Origin: a virus
Strand: one strand, 5' to 3'
Virus record (IMG/VR): IMGVR_UViG_3300031612_000039
Span: 1-32,003 of that record
Length of the DNA: 32,003 bases
In this document: positions 21,803 through 29,672 of the stretch, one piece after another
How the letters are laid out: each line of letters opens with the position of its first letter
Position numbering within the stretch: the stretch's first letter is position 1
Program-made: the position numbers and the translations under genes
Notes under the pieces: generated by a model
What the model saw: only the letters and a program-made list of their open reading frames with translations
What the model was told of the DNA's origin: nothing
Database searches by the model: none

Positions 21803-23061
21803 TGGGACACGCAACTTTTAGCCCTTCTGGTGCAGCTAAGTGGATAAACTGCCCCGGGTCTGCAGCGATGGAACAAGGGTTACCTAACCCTTCATCTAAG
21901 TTTGCTGACGAGGGAACCGCTGCTCACTTTCTCGCGAGTACTTGGCTAGAAGAGAACGGCAAGGCCCGTCACTACATAGACAAAAGCATAGTTATCTATA
22001 CTGACGAGACCGTGGACTTTGCGGATAAAACTGTCGACAAACCTATCCGCAGCACTTGGAAAGTAACTGAAGATATGCTTCAGCATGTGCAGCGGTATAC
22101 CGATAACATTGGACATTATCGCGGCAACGGGGAGCTGTATATCGAGCAGAGATTGCCACTGGAGCAGGTCACTGGCGAGACAAAAGCATACGGTACTGCG
22201 GATGCGGTAGTGGTCAAGGAAAACGAGCTGCAGGTCCATGATTTAAAATATGGACGTGGTATAGACGTTGACGCTAAAGATAACCTGCAACTGATCATCT
22301 ATGCTCTCGCAGCTATCGTTAAATATGGACCTAAAAATAATATACGGATGGTGATACATCAGCCCCGTAAGAATAACTTCCCTGAGTTTACGCTCACGAT
22401 AGATCAGATATTAGAACGTGGAAAAGTCATACACGAGGCAGCACTCGACGCGAACGATGAACTAGACTTTGCTAACACAGATAGGTCGAAGATACATACC
22501 GAAAAATTAGTACCGGGAGCGTGGTGCAGGAATAACTTTTGTAGAGCTAGGTCCATCTGCCCGGCTCTCACAGGTAAGGTGCTTGAGACAGTTTCTTTAA
22601 ACGACTTCGAGGACCTTACCACCCAGAAAACAGAGCCCAGTCTGAGTCAAAAAATGGCTATGATCCCAATCATCGAGGACTGGTGCAAAGCTGTCAGGGG
22701 ACAGGTAGAGGCTAAACTTTTCACCGGGGAAGATGTGCTCGGCTGGAAACTGGTGCAAGGGAAGAAGGGCAACCGGAAGTGGGCTGATAGTGAGTCACTT
22801 GAAAAAGATATGTTGGCGATGCGGATAACTCATCGGTACATATATGACTACAAATTGGCATCACCTACGACATTAGAGAAGCATGCTAACGCAGGCAATG
22901 TTAATGGGCCCCAGTGGGTTAAAATAAAGCAACACATAACTCAAGCAGAAGGCGTACCTTCGGTGGCACCGTCATCGGATAAGCGTCCAGCAATAAGCGT
23001 CAACCCGAGAGATGATTTCGATGACGTGGCAGTAACAGATGTACTGAGAGGATTGATTTAA
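21802..23061 (+). CDS. DUF2800 nuclease (Cas4/RecB-like, PD-(D/E)XK)
   Basis: 419 residues, the usual DUF2800 size. It begins HATFSPSGAAKWINCPGSAA with the conserved S..W..CPGS and EGTAAHFLA motifs. The nuclease core is AYGTADAVVV (about 130-139) and LQVHDLKYGRG (about 145-155), giving the D...D-x-K metal site, followed by LQLIIYALAA. CRARSICPAL supplies Cys residues that probably hold an iron-sulphur cluster with upstream Cys. Such proteins are recombination exonucleases acting with a DUF2815 partner, which is the next gene. Confidence 0.88.
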   Translation: MGHATFSPSGAAKWINCPGSAAMEQGLPNPSSKFADEGTAAHFLASTWLEENGKARHYIDKSIVIYTDETVDFADKTVDKPIRSTWKVTEDMLQHVQRYTDNIGHYRGNGELYIEQRLPLEQVTGETKAYGTADAVVVKENELQVHDLKYGRGIDVDAKDNLQLIIYALAAIVKYGPKNNIRMVIHQPRKNNFPEFTLTIDQILERGKVIHEAALDANDELDFANTDRSKIHTEKLVPGAWCRNNFCRARSICPALTGKVLETVSLNDFEDLTTQKTEPSLSQKMAMIPIIEDWCKAVRGQVEAKLFTGEDVLGWKLVQGKKGNRKWADSESLEKDMLAMRITHRYIYDYKLASPTTLEKHANAGNVNGPQWVKIKQHITQAEGVPSVAPSSDKRPAISVNPRDDFDDVAVTDVLRGLI

Positions 23062-23087
23062 AACTTAAATAATAGGAGTAATAAAAG

Positions 23088-23702
23088 ATGGCTAAAGTAA
23101 AATTAAGTAACGTAAGATGTGCATTTTTAAGTACCCTGTGGGAACCTGCAGAATTTAAAGCAGGAGATGGTAGGTTCCGCAGAAGTGCTACCTTTCTCAT
23201 CGAAAAGGGCAGTGCAAATGATAAGGCCCTGCAAAAAGAAATCAAGGCAGTAGCTGCAGCAACATGGGGTGCTAAAGCGGACAAGCAGTTGAAAGACCTC
23301 GCGCCGCAGTCCAACAAGTTCTGCTATATTTTCGAGAAGTCTAATAAAGATGGTGACATCTTCGAGGGGTTTGAAGGCATGATGGCACTCTCCGGCAACC
23401 GGGGCGTAGCTAAAGGACCGATACTAGTGTTGGACCAAGATGCCCGGACTGTTCTAGATGAAAACTCCGGGAAGTTATACGCCGGGTGTTTCGTGAACGC
23501 CACCGTTGATATCTGGGCGCAGAAAGGTGAGTTCACCGGCATACGTTGTGTGCCGATAGGTATCCAATATGTGTCTGAAGGCGACGCATTTACAGGAGCG
23601 CCACCAGCACGTATGGATGACTTCGACGATCTCACAGAAGGTGCAGGAGCAGAAGAGGTAGCAGCACCAGCAGAAGAACTTGATAGTATGTTTGGCGGAT
23701 AA
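23088..23702 (+). CDS. DUF2815 ssDNA-binding protein
   Basis: 204 residues. Starts MAKVKLSNVRCAFLSTLWEP, with KAGDGRFRRSATFLIEKGS and FVNATVDIWAQKGEFTGIRC strands that suit the OB-like DUF2815 fold, and ends in an acidic tail (MDDFDDLTEGAGAEEVAAPA, then EELDSMFGG) like single-stranded-DNA-binding proteins use to recruit partners. It sits between the DUF2800 nuclease and the polymerase, the standard cassette order. Ribosome site AGGAG before ATG 23088. Confidence 0.88.
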   Translation: MAKVKLSNVRCAFLSTLWEPAEFKAGDGRFRRSATFLIEKGSANDKALQKEIKAVAAATWGAKADKQLKDLAPQSNKFCYIFEKSNKDGDIFEGFEGMMALSGNRGVAKGPILVLDQDARTVLDENSGKLYAGCFVNATVDIWAQKGEFTGIRCVPIGIQYVSEGDAFTGAPPARMDDFDDLTEGAGAEEVAAPAEELDSMFGG

Positions 23703-23868
23703 TAAATCCAGAGCGGGACATTCCTCGCCGTGGTTGGTCGCACGGTTATACCCTGATAGAAATTTAGCTGTGGGCTCTGGTATTTGTTCAGCGGCTAATG
23801 ATCGAACACCTGTGTTCCTGAAATCATTGACAGGCTTCGGGGGGATAGACCACTTTATAAGGAAAAGC
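23703..23868 (+). promoter_or_regulatory. Structured 166-base leader of the DNA polymerase gene
   Basis: No convincing gene lies here, though the polymerase frame stays open through it without a ribosome site. It has several inverted repeats: CCGTG/CACGG and ATACC/GGTAT in the first half, then GAACAC-CT-GTGTTC, which competes with CCTGT/ACAGG. AAGGA ends five bases before the polymerase GTG, downstream of all stems. It looks like an mRNA control element, comparable in position to the translational operator of T4 DNA polymerase. Confidence 0.4.
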
Positions 23869-25932
23869 GTGGATAAGTTATGGTACGATTGTGAGACATT
23901 CTCACCAGTAAACATACGAGATGGTACCTATAAGTACACCTCCAATTCTGAAATCATGCTAGTTACCTACGCTATCAACGACGGTCCGGTATACAGTTGG
24001 GATCGTACAGAAGATGACGCGGTCCCCGGTGAACTAAAGCAGGCGTTACAAGATCCTGCCGTAGAGATCTGGGCACACAATAGTATGTTTGATAGGACCG
24101 TACTGTCTAATGGTATCCCTGATCTGTGCCCACCCATCGAGAGATGGAGGGACACCATGATACAGGCTTATATGTGCAGTCTACCGGGAGCACTTGACAA
24201 ACTTTGTCAGGCCCTCAATGTAGGCGAGAACCTATCCAAGATGGATGGTAAGAAGCTCATCAGACTTTTTTGTATACCACAGAAGAGTGGTCCCATTGTA
24301 CGACCTACTAGGCTCACACACCCAGAAGAGTGGGCTAGGTTTGTAGACTACGCGAAGGGTGATATCACTGCGATGCGCGAGTGTCACAGGCTGATGCCCA
24401 AGTGGAACATGAATAAGACATGGCTCGGGGAATGGTACCTCGACCAGAAGATTAACGACAGAGGTTTCTTTGTCGATACCGAACTGGCTACCGCCGCCAT
24501 CGAATCAGTAAAACGTGAGCAAATAAAATTGAGCAAGAAGACTCAAGATGCCACCAGCGGTGATGTAGCCAGTACTACTCAGCGTGATGCTTTGCTGGAA
24601 CATATACTAGCGCATCATGGTGTCGCACTGCCGGATATGAAAAAAGGTACCTTGCAGCGAAGGATAGAGGACCCGGATCTACCACAGGGTGTACGCGATC
24701 TTATAGCTATCAGGCTCCAACAGTCAGCTAGTAGTACCTCGAAGTACGCCGCAGTAATTAAAGCAGTACAGCCAGATGGCAGGTGCCGAGGTACCATCCA
24801 GTTTGGTGGTGCCTCGCGCACACTACGAGCAGCCGGTAGAACATTCCAGCCGCATAATTTGCCGAGTAGGGGACTTCTCCCGGCTAATGAGATAGAGGAC
24901 GGTATAGAGTGTATGAAGGAAGGTACCGAGGCCCTCTTTTACGACAACGTAATGCACTTAGCTTCTTCTGCTATCCGTGGTCTGTTGGTCGCGCCTCCGG
25001 GTAAGAAACTGGTGGTCTCTGATCTATCGAACATTGAAGGTCGGTTCGCCGCTTGGATAGCGGATGAACAATGGAAGCTCCAAGCGTTTAAAGACTATGA
25101 CACCGGGGACGGTCACGATTTGTACAAACTATCATACGCTAAGTCTTTCCACGTCAAACCGGAAGAGGTAACGAAGCCGCAGAGAGATATTGGTAAGGTT
25201 CAGGAACTGATGCTCCAGTACGCTGGCGGTGTAGGTGCATACGTCACCGGAGCACTGGGATACCGATTCGACATCGAGGACATGGCGCAGAAAGCATGGG
25301 ATGAGATCCCGATTGAAACACTTGAGCAAGCTGAAGGTTTTTACGAGTGGGCACTGAAGAAAGATATGCCTTCCTTCGGGTTGAGCAAGCAAGCATACAT
25401 AGTGTGCGATGCATTCAAACGATTGTGGCGCGAATCTAATTCCAACATTACTACTTATTGGGACACTTTGCACAACGCTATTACCAATGCCGTTGCTAAA
25501 CCGGGAAAGCCATTTGTAGCGGGAGCGTTGTTGGTCCAACGGGATGGCAGTTGGTTAAGAATAAGACTGCCATCTGGCAGATATCTCTGCTACCCCAGCA
25601 TCCGGGTTAATGATGATGGCGAGGTTAGTTACCTCGGGGTCAATCAGTATACAAAAAGATGGGACCGGATAGGATCGTGGAAGGGAAAGTTTTTTGAAAA
25701 CGTGTGTCAAGCCGGGTCCCGGGATGTTTTGTACCATCCGATGCAGAAGATGGAAGATGCCGGGTATAAAATAGTTTTGCATGTACACGATGAAGTGGTA
25801 GTAGAAGTACCCGACACAGCAGAATATAATATAGAAAAGTTAGACAGTATGTTATCAGAAGGTGCAGGATGGACAACCGGTTTGCCGCTCTCAGCAGCGG
25901 GATTTGAAACTTATAGATATAGAAAGGGATAA
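23869..25932 (+). CDS. Family A DNA polymerase with 3'-5' exonuclease
   Basis: 687 residues from GTG 23869 (VDKLWYDCETFSPVNIRDG), the start with an AAGGA ribosome site; a longer frame from 23680 lacks one. Exonuclease motifs: YDCET (ExoI, near 7), WAHNSMFD (ExoII) and YAKGDITAM (ExoIII). Polymerase motifs: A, VVSDLSNIEGRFAAW near 383, with the usual DYSQIE core changed to DLSNIE; B, QRDIGKVQELMLQYAGG; C, LHVHDEVVVEV near 637. No 5' nuclease domain. It would be the replicative enzyme of the phage, paired with the primase-helicase on the other strand. Confidence 0.95.
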   Translation: MDKLWYDCETFSPVNIRDGTYKYTSNSEIMLVTYAINDGPVYSWDRTEDDAVPGELKQALQDPAVEIWAHNSMFDRTVLSNGIPDLCPPIERWRDTMIQAYMCSLPGALDKLCQALNVGENLSKMDGKKLIRLFCIPQKSGPIVRPTRLTHPEEWARFVDYAKGDITAMRECHRLMPKWNMNKTWLGEWYLDQKINDRGFFVDTELATAAIESVKREQIKLSKKTQDATSGDVASTTQRDALLEHILAHHGVALPDMKKGTLQRRIEDPDLPQGVRDLIAIRLQQSASSTSKYAAVIKAVQPDGRCRGTIQFGGASRTLRAAGRTFQPHNLPSRGLLPANEIEDGIECMKEGTEALFYDNVMHLASSAIRGLLVAPPGKKLVVSDLSNIEGRFAAWIADEQWKLQAFKDYDTGDGHDLYKLSYAKSFHVKPEEVTKPQRDIGKVQELMLQYAGGVGAYVTGALGYRFDIEDMAQKAWDEIPIETLEQAEGFYEWALKKDMPSFGLSKQAYIVCDAFKRLWRESNSNITTYWDTLHNAITNAVAKPGKPFVAGALLVQRDGSWLRIRLPSGRYLCYPSIRVNDDGEVSYLGVNQYTKRWDRIGSWKGKFFENVCQAGSRDVLYHPMQKMEDAGYKIVLHVHDEVVVEVPDTAEYNIEKLDSMLSEGAGWTTGLPLSAAGFETYRYRKG

Positions 25933-25933
25933 C

Positions 25934-26491
25934 ATGATACTAGTAGGAATATGTGGAAAGGCAAGATCCGGGAAAGATACCGCAGCTAACTATTTATGCA
26001 CCAATTATGGACTACAGAAATATAGCCTTGCTGATCCCATCCGTCGGATGTTGTCAGTGCTTATGGTTAACTACGGCGAGACCGATAAAGAGACCCCGAA
26101 TAAAGTGTTTGGAAAATCCCCCCGGGAGATGATGCAGACACTGGGCACCGAGTGGATGCGGGACTGTGTAAACGAAAATGGGTGGCTCCTGCTTGCGATT
26201 CATGAATACGACTGGCTGGCTGCAAGCCCCTCATGCCAAGGCATGTCGGTGGCAGATATTCGCTTCTCCAACGAAGCAACATGGATCCGTCAGAACGGAA
26301 TTTTGATCCACATGGATAGGCCGGATGCTATACCGGTATCGGAGCACGTTTCCGAGAACGGGATAGAATATGAATCGGGCGACTTGCGAATCAATAATGA
26401 TTCCGACATACCAAGTTTATACCGTCAGTGTGATATGGCAATGGAGATGATTAAATGCAAAAAAGAAGACACTCAGTACTTGAGCAGGTAG
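25934..26491 (+). CDS. Deoxynucleoside monophosphate kinase
   Basis: 185 residues from ATG 25934 (MILVGICGKARSGKDTAANY). The P-loop GKARSGKD (8-15) and following LADPIRRML, PREMMQTLGTEWMR and VADIRFSNEATWIRQNGILI match T4 gp1-like dNMP kinases, which phosphorylate dNMPs to dNDPs for replication. ADIRFSNEA is the conserved strand-turn near the active site. The start follows the polymerase stop by one base; a longer frame from 25862 would lie inside the polymerase. Confidence 0.85.
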   Translation: MILVGICGKARSGKDTAANYLCTNYGLQKYSLADPIRRMLSVLMVNYGETDKETPNKVFGKSPREMMQTLGTEWMRDCVNENGWLLLAIHEYDWLAASPSCQGMSVADIRFSNEATWIRQNGILIHMDRPDAIPVSEHVSENGIEYESGDLRINNDSDIPSLYRQCDMAMEMIKCKKEDTQYLSR

Positions 26492-26679
26492 TTAACCTCA
26501 GCATAGGTTATAGCATTGCGGTGTTCACGCAGATAGTTATGTTCCCGATGTTTGGAATCTATGCCTCCGTAGGCGACAACATGATAATAGCCGCAGTGTT
26601 CACTGTTATCTCTTTCTTCCGGGGATACGCTGTTCGTAGACTTTTTAACTGGTTACAGATGCAAGAGGTTCTGAGATGA
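26455..26679 (+). CDS. DUF7220-like two-helix membrane protein
   Basis: 74 residues with two hydrophobic segments: LSIGYSIAVFTQIVMFPMFG and NMIIAAVFTVISFFRGYAVR, ending RRLFNWL. The sequence S-x-x-E-x-x-x-N...GY......V.PLFG...FT.IS..R.Y..RR.FN is that of the short phage membrane proteins grouped as DUF7220. Role unknown. Overlaps the kinase by 37 bases, with GGAG nine bases upstream. Confidence 0.72.
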   Translation: MQKRRHSVLEQVVNLSIGYSIAVFTQIVMFPMFGIYASVGDNMIIAAVFTVISFFRGYAVRRLFNWLQMQEVLR

Positions 26680-26837
26680 ATGCCTACCGGGAAGGCAAGG
26701 ATGCTTGCTTCCACGGGGATAAGGAAGAGGACAACCCATATGAAGAAGGTACCGAGGCCAGTGAACATTGGCTTGAAGGTTTCTTCCACGAAGAGGTCAT
26801 AGAGAAGACTCATAAGGGGAGACAGGAATGGCAGTGA
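26676..26837 (+). CDS. RMF/CrpP-like small protein
   Basis: 53 residues. AYREGKDACFHGDKEEDNPY followed by EEGTEASEHWLEGF shows the A-Y-x-x-G...NPY...W-x-x-GF signature of ribosome modulation factor and the related CrpP-like phage/plasmid proteins. RMF joins 70S ribosomes into inactive dimers; phage relatives are uncharacterised. Starts in an ATGA overlap with the DUF7220 gene and overlaps the VRR-NUC gene by ten bases. Similarity is motif-level only. Confidence 0.6.
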   Translation: MNAYREGKDACFHGDKEEDNPYEEGTEASEHWLEGFFHEEVIEKTHKGRQEWQ

Positions 26838-27154
26838 AGAAGATACTTGAGAGGGATATTAAAAAGTACCTATTGAAAGAGGTAAAGATCCGGGGTGGTA
26901 TCGCCCGGAAAGTTAACTACGAGAATAGGAAGAACGCGCCAGACTGGCTAATTATTTTGAACGGAATGATGTTGGTAGAGTTGAAAAAGCCGGGAGAAAA
27001 ACCGACACCCGCGCAACGACGAGAGATAGCTGACATTGTATCTAAAGGAGGAAGGGCCGGATATGTAAGTAGCTTCGACGAGGTGGATAGACTGATGCAC
27101 CACATGCGCCCCCGGCTCTTACCTTATACGGTGTTTAGTCCTAGTACCCGATGA
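26828..27154 (+). CDS. VRR-NUC nuclease
   Basis: 108 residues: a stand-alone VRR-NUC domain of the PD-(D/E)XK superfamily. ERDIKKYLLKE helix, NAPDWLIIL (Asp39), LVELKKPGEKPTPAQ (Glu51, Lys53, Gln63) complete the active site. Phage versions cleave branched or Holliday-like DNA. Lies just upstream of the zinc protein and SNF2-type helicase, with a four-base overlap, the usual replication/repair pairing. Confidence 0.9.
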   Translation: MAVKKILERDIKKYLLKEVKIRGGIARKVNYENRKNAPDWLIILNGMMLVELKKPGEKPTPAQRREIADIVSKGGRAGYVSSFDEVDRLMHHMRPRLLPYTVFSPSTR

Positions 27155-27417
27155 AGAAGGATGAGAAGTACAAGAAGCTATTCGTGGAGTCAGGTTACGG
27201 TGCTCTTATAGCTCCCAAGGAACCAGAGGTCGAAGCCGGAGAACCAAAGACATGTCATACTTGCAATGAACACCCGAGACATTTACTTAAATCTGGTAAA
27301 TATGATGCGTATTGCCCGAAGTGTAGGTCTGAGATTAACAAAAAATATGGAACAGCAAGGAGACAAAGGATGAACAGATTCAAAGCGAGATACGACAGAA
27401 GGTATATGGTGAGATGA
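27151..27417 (+). CDS. Small zinc-ribbon protein
   Basis: 88 residues with CHTC (35-38) and CPKC (55-58), a four-Cys zinc site, followed by a very basic helix (RRQRMNRFKARYDRRYMVR). This suits nucleic-acid binding. Overlaps both neighbours by four bases, so probably works with the VRR-NUC nuclease or helicase. Confidence 0.7.
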   Translation: MKKDEKYKKLFVESGYGALIAPKEPEVEAGEPKTCHTCNEHPRHLLKSGKYDAYCPKCRSEINKKYGTARRQRMNRFKARYDRRYMVR

Positions 27418-28820
27418 AGAGGATACCTTTTAAAGCGAGAGAGTATCAGAAGCTGGCAATTGATTTCATCATGGACAATCCACGTTGTGGAGTTTGGGCC
27501 GAGATGGGCCTAGGTAAAACGGTATCTGCACTGACAGCCGGAAACCAGTTGGAGTCTATAGGATTCAAAGGACCCACGTTGATCATTGCTCCCCTGCGGG
27601 TTGCCCGTAGCGTGTGGACAGATGAGTCACGGAAGTGGGAACACCTATCAGGTACCAGTGTCATGCCAATACTCGGCACTGAGTCCGAGCGAAGAAGGGC
27701 CCTTAACTATGACGCTCAATACTACACTATTAATTATGAGAACATCCCTTGGTTGGTTGAGTACCTTGGTGATAGGTGGCACTTCAGGAATGTGATTGCT
27801 GACGAGTCTACTAAGCTGAAAGGTTTCCGCACCCGCCAAGGTACGGAACGTGCGAAGATGTTAGCCCGGGTGATACATACTAAGGTCAAGAGGTATGTAG
27901 GACTAACTGGCACACCTGCACCCAACGGGTTGATGGACCTCTGGGGACAGACTTGGATGATCGATAGGGGCCACAGGTTAGGGCTTTCTTACAGTGGGTT
28001 CAGAGACCGGTGGTTTAATTCAGATTACATGGGACGATCCTTCACACCCCGGGAGAACGCGCATAAGGAAATATACGCTGCGCTGTCTGATATATGTATA
28101 TCCCTCCGGGCTAAAGATTGGTTCGATTTAAAAGACCCAATAGTTAACAACATCTACGTTGACCTCCCGGTGAAGGCGCGAAAGATATATGACAAGATGG
28201 AAAAAGAATTTTATATTGAGTTGGAGGGGAAAGGGATCGAGGCGTTCAATGCTGCGGTAGTGTCAGGTAAGCTGCTGCAGATAGCTAATGGGGCAGCCTA
28301 TGTGGACCCGGACGCATACACTGACGATCAACCTACGGCTAAAGAATGGAAGCTCATACACGATACTAAGTTAGATGCTTTGGAAGAGGTTATAGAGGAG
28401 GCTGCAGGAATGCCCGTGCTAGTGGCGTACAACTTCCGTAGTGATCTCGCAAGACTTATGAAGGCGTTCCCCAAGGGGAGACCTTTGGATGACAGCACAG
28501 AGACGATAGAACAGTGGAACAGAGGAGAGATACCAATACTATTTTCTCACCCGGCAAGTGCAGGACATGGATTGAACCTGCAGTACGGAGGTAATATCAT
28601 TTGTTTCTTCGGTCACAACTGGAACCTCGAGCATAGGATGCAGATGTTAGAACGTATCGGTCCAGTGCGGCAACTCCAAGCTGGCTTTGATCGCCCGGTT
28701 TTTGTACATAACATTATCGCTAGGGAGACAATGGATGAGGTAGTCCTACAGAGGATTGAAGGCAAGAAAGATATACAAGAACTTTTACTAGAAGCTATGA
28801 AGAAGAGGAGAAAGAAATGA
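27414..28820 (+). CDS. SNF2/DEAD-type superfamily 2 helicase
   Basis: 468 residues. REYQKLAIDFI (Q-like motif), MGLGKT (31-36, Walker A), VIADESTKLK near 126 (motif II, DEST rather than DExH), LTGTPAPNGLMDLWGQ (motif III), and the C-terminal domain with HPASAGHGLNLQYGG and ERIGPVRQLQAGF (motif VI-like, with Ile-Gly-Pro-x-Arg where most have a QxxGRxxRxGQ form). These traits define the phage SNF2-like helicases found in DUF2800/DUF2815 cassettes. Probably aids fork repair or recombination. Confidence 0.9.
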   Translation: MKRIPFKAREYQKLAIDFIMDNPRCGVWAEMGLGKTVSALTAGNQLESIGFKGPTLIIAPLRVARSVWTDESRKWEHLSGTSVMPILGTESERRRALNYDAQYYTINYENIPWLVEYLGDRWHFRNVIADESTKLKGFRTRQGTERAKMLARVIHTKVKRYVGLTGTPAPNGLMDLWGQTWMIDRGHRLGLSYSGFRDRWFNSDYMGRSFTPRENAHKEIYAALSDICISLRAKDWFDLKDPIVNNIYVDLPVKARKIYDKMEKEFYIELEGKGIEAFNAAVVSGKLLQIANGAAYVDPDAYTDDQPTAKEWKLIHDTKLDALEEVIEEAAGMPVLVAYNFRSDLARLMKAFPKGRPLDDSTETIEQWNRGEIPILFSHPASAGHGLNLQYGGNIICFFGHNWNLEHRMQMLERIGPVRQLQAGFDRPVFVHNIIARETMDEVVLQRIEGKKDIQELLLEAMKKRRKK

Positions 28821-29020
28821 GTAACCCCGATACGAATGTAACCAAAAATGATTATTGGATCTATGACAGACCGCCGGAGAACCAGAGTAAGAAAATGTTG
28901 CTATTAACCAGAGGTAAAATAGCTATCTTGGGGGACTGGGCTAATCACAAACACGGCTGCATAGCATTTCATGGCCTACCGGACAGAGATAAGAAATTAG
29001 AGCGTGAACTGGGGATATAG
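28817..29020 (+). CDS. Small unknown protein
   Basis: 67 residues starting MSNPDTNVTKNDYWIYDRPP. Compact alpha/beta look with MLLLTRGKIAILGDWANHKH and GCIAFHGLPDRDKK. No family recognised. Overlaps the helicase stop by four bases. Confidence 0.58.
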   Translation: MSNPDTNVTKNDYWIYDRPPENQSKKMLLLTRGKIAILGDWANHKHGCIAFHGLPDRDKKLERELGI

Positions 29021-29021
29021 T

Positions 29022-29252
29022 ATGTTACTAGCAGACGGATTTGAACGGGCATTCATTGGCACCACCGTAGGTCAGCCCGGGAGGGAAGATGACTTAGCGG
29101 TCTACAGCTACAATAAGTGTATAGAAGTTTTAATGACCCAAGACGACGCAATGAGTTACGACGAGGCTGTCGAGTTCTTTTATTACAACGTCGCCGGAGC
29201 TTATGTGGGAGAAGAGACACCAATATTTATTTATATGCACGAGGAGAGATAA
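29022..29252 (+). CDS. Conserved phage protein (DGF...AFIG / NVAGAYVGE type)
   Basis: 76 residues from ATG 29022 (MLLADGFERAFIGTTVGQPG). The combination DGF..AFIG, DLAVYSYNKCIEVLM, MSYDEAVEFFYYNVAGAYVG, EETPIFI is a widely shared phage protein of unknown function. Starting one base after the previous stop, with a GGGG-rich ribosome site; a longer frame from 29004 overlaps the upstream gene and is less likely. Confidence 0.7.
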   Translation: MLLADGFERAFIGTTVGQPGREDDLAVYSYNKCIEVLMTQDDAMSYDEAVEFFYYNVAGAYVGEETPIFIYMHEER

Positions 29253-29419
29253 TGGAAGGAGATAATAAAATTGTATTTACTAAAAAAGAACTGTGGTTAA
29301 ACCAGTGTCCTAGTTTTAATTTTGAGTTAGGTGAAGATGCCTTACTAGCTAAAGCATTAGAAAAGGGGTTTGTGATAAAGATAGGCGAAGACCAATACGA
29401 AGTTAACAACAAATACTAA
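29252..29419 (+). CDS. 55-residue unknown protein
   Basis: MEGDNKIVFTKKELWLNQCP, a helix (LGEDALLAKALEKGFVIKIG) and a DQYEVNNKY end. The start at 29252 follows GAGGAGA at good spacing and overlaps the previous TAA (TAATG); a longer frame open from 29117 lies inside the previous gene. No family recognised. Confidence 0.58.
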   Translation: MEGDNKIVFTKKELWLNQCPSFNFELGEDALLAKALEKGFVIKIGEDQYEVNNKY

Positions 29420-29429
29420 AGGTAAATAA

Positions 29430-29672
29430 ATGAGTCCAAAAATTAATAAGTCTTCGCAAGCACCGTGCCGGACAGCCTATGACACTGAGCATGAGCTAGA
29501 GTTCATTGATAACTTAGGAACTTACTCGAAGAAAATAGGGATAACCCGGGAGCAGTTGCTGACTAACTACACGATTGCTTCGATGACCCGTAAGCGATGG
29601 GGAAAGATAGATTTACAGACCGCACAGAACCATGCTGTCTTTGCTATTCTGGAAGAGCAAGATCCCGGGTGA
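29430..29672 (+). CDS. Last early-strand gene, unknown
   Basis: 80 residues. RTAYDTEHELEFIDNLGTYS, then a helix-turn-helix-like TREQLLTNYTIASMTRKRWG and an acidic end. Could be a small DNA-binding protein, not certain. Its last 29 bases overlap the 3' end of the convergent Rz gene. Confidence 0.57.
   Translation: MSPKINKSSQAPCRTAYDTEHELEFIDNLGTYSKKIGITREQLLTNYTIASMTRKRWGKIDLQTAQNHAVFAILEEQDPG

Noticed and set aside
23475-23915. 146-residue minus-strand frame across the DUF2815 end and polymerase leader
   Set aside because: Antisense to a clear gene, no ribosome site, and no recognisable protein features.
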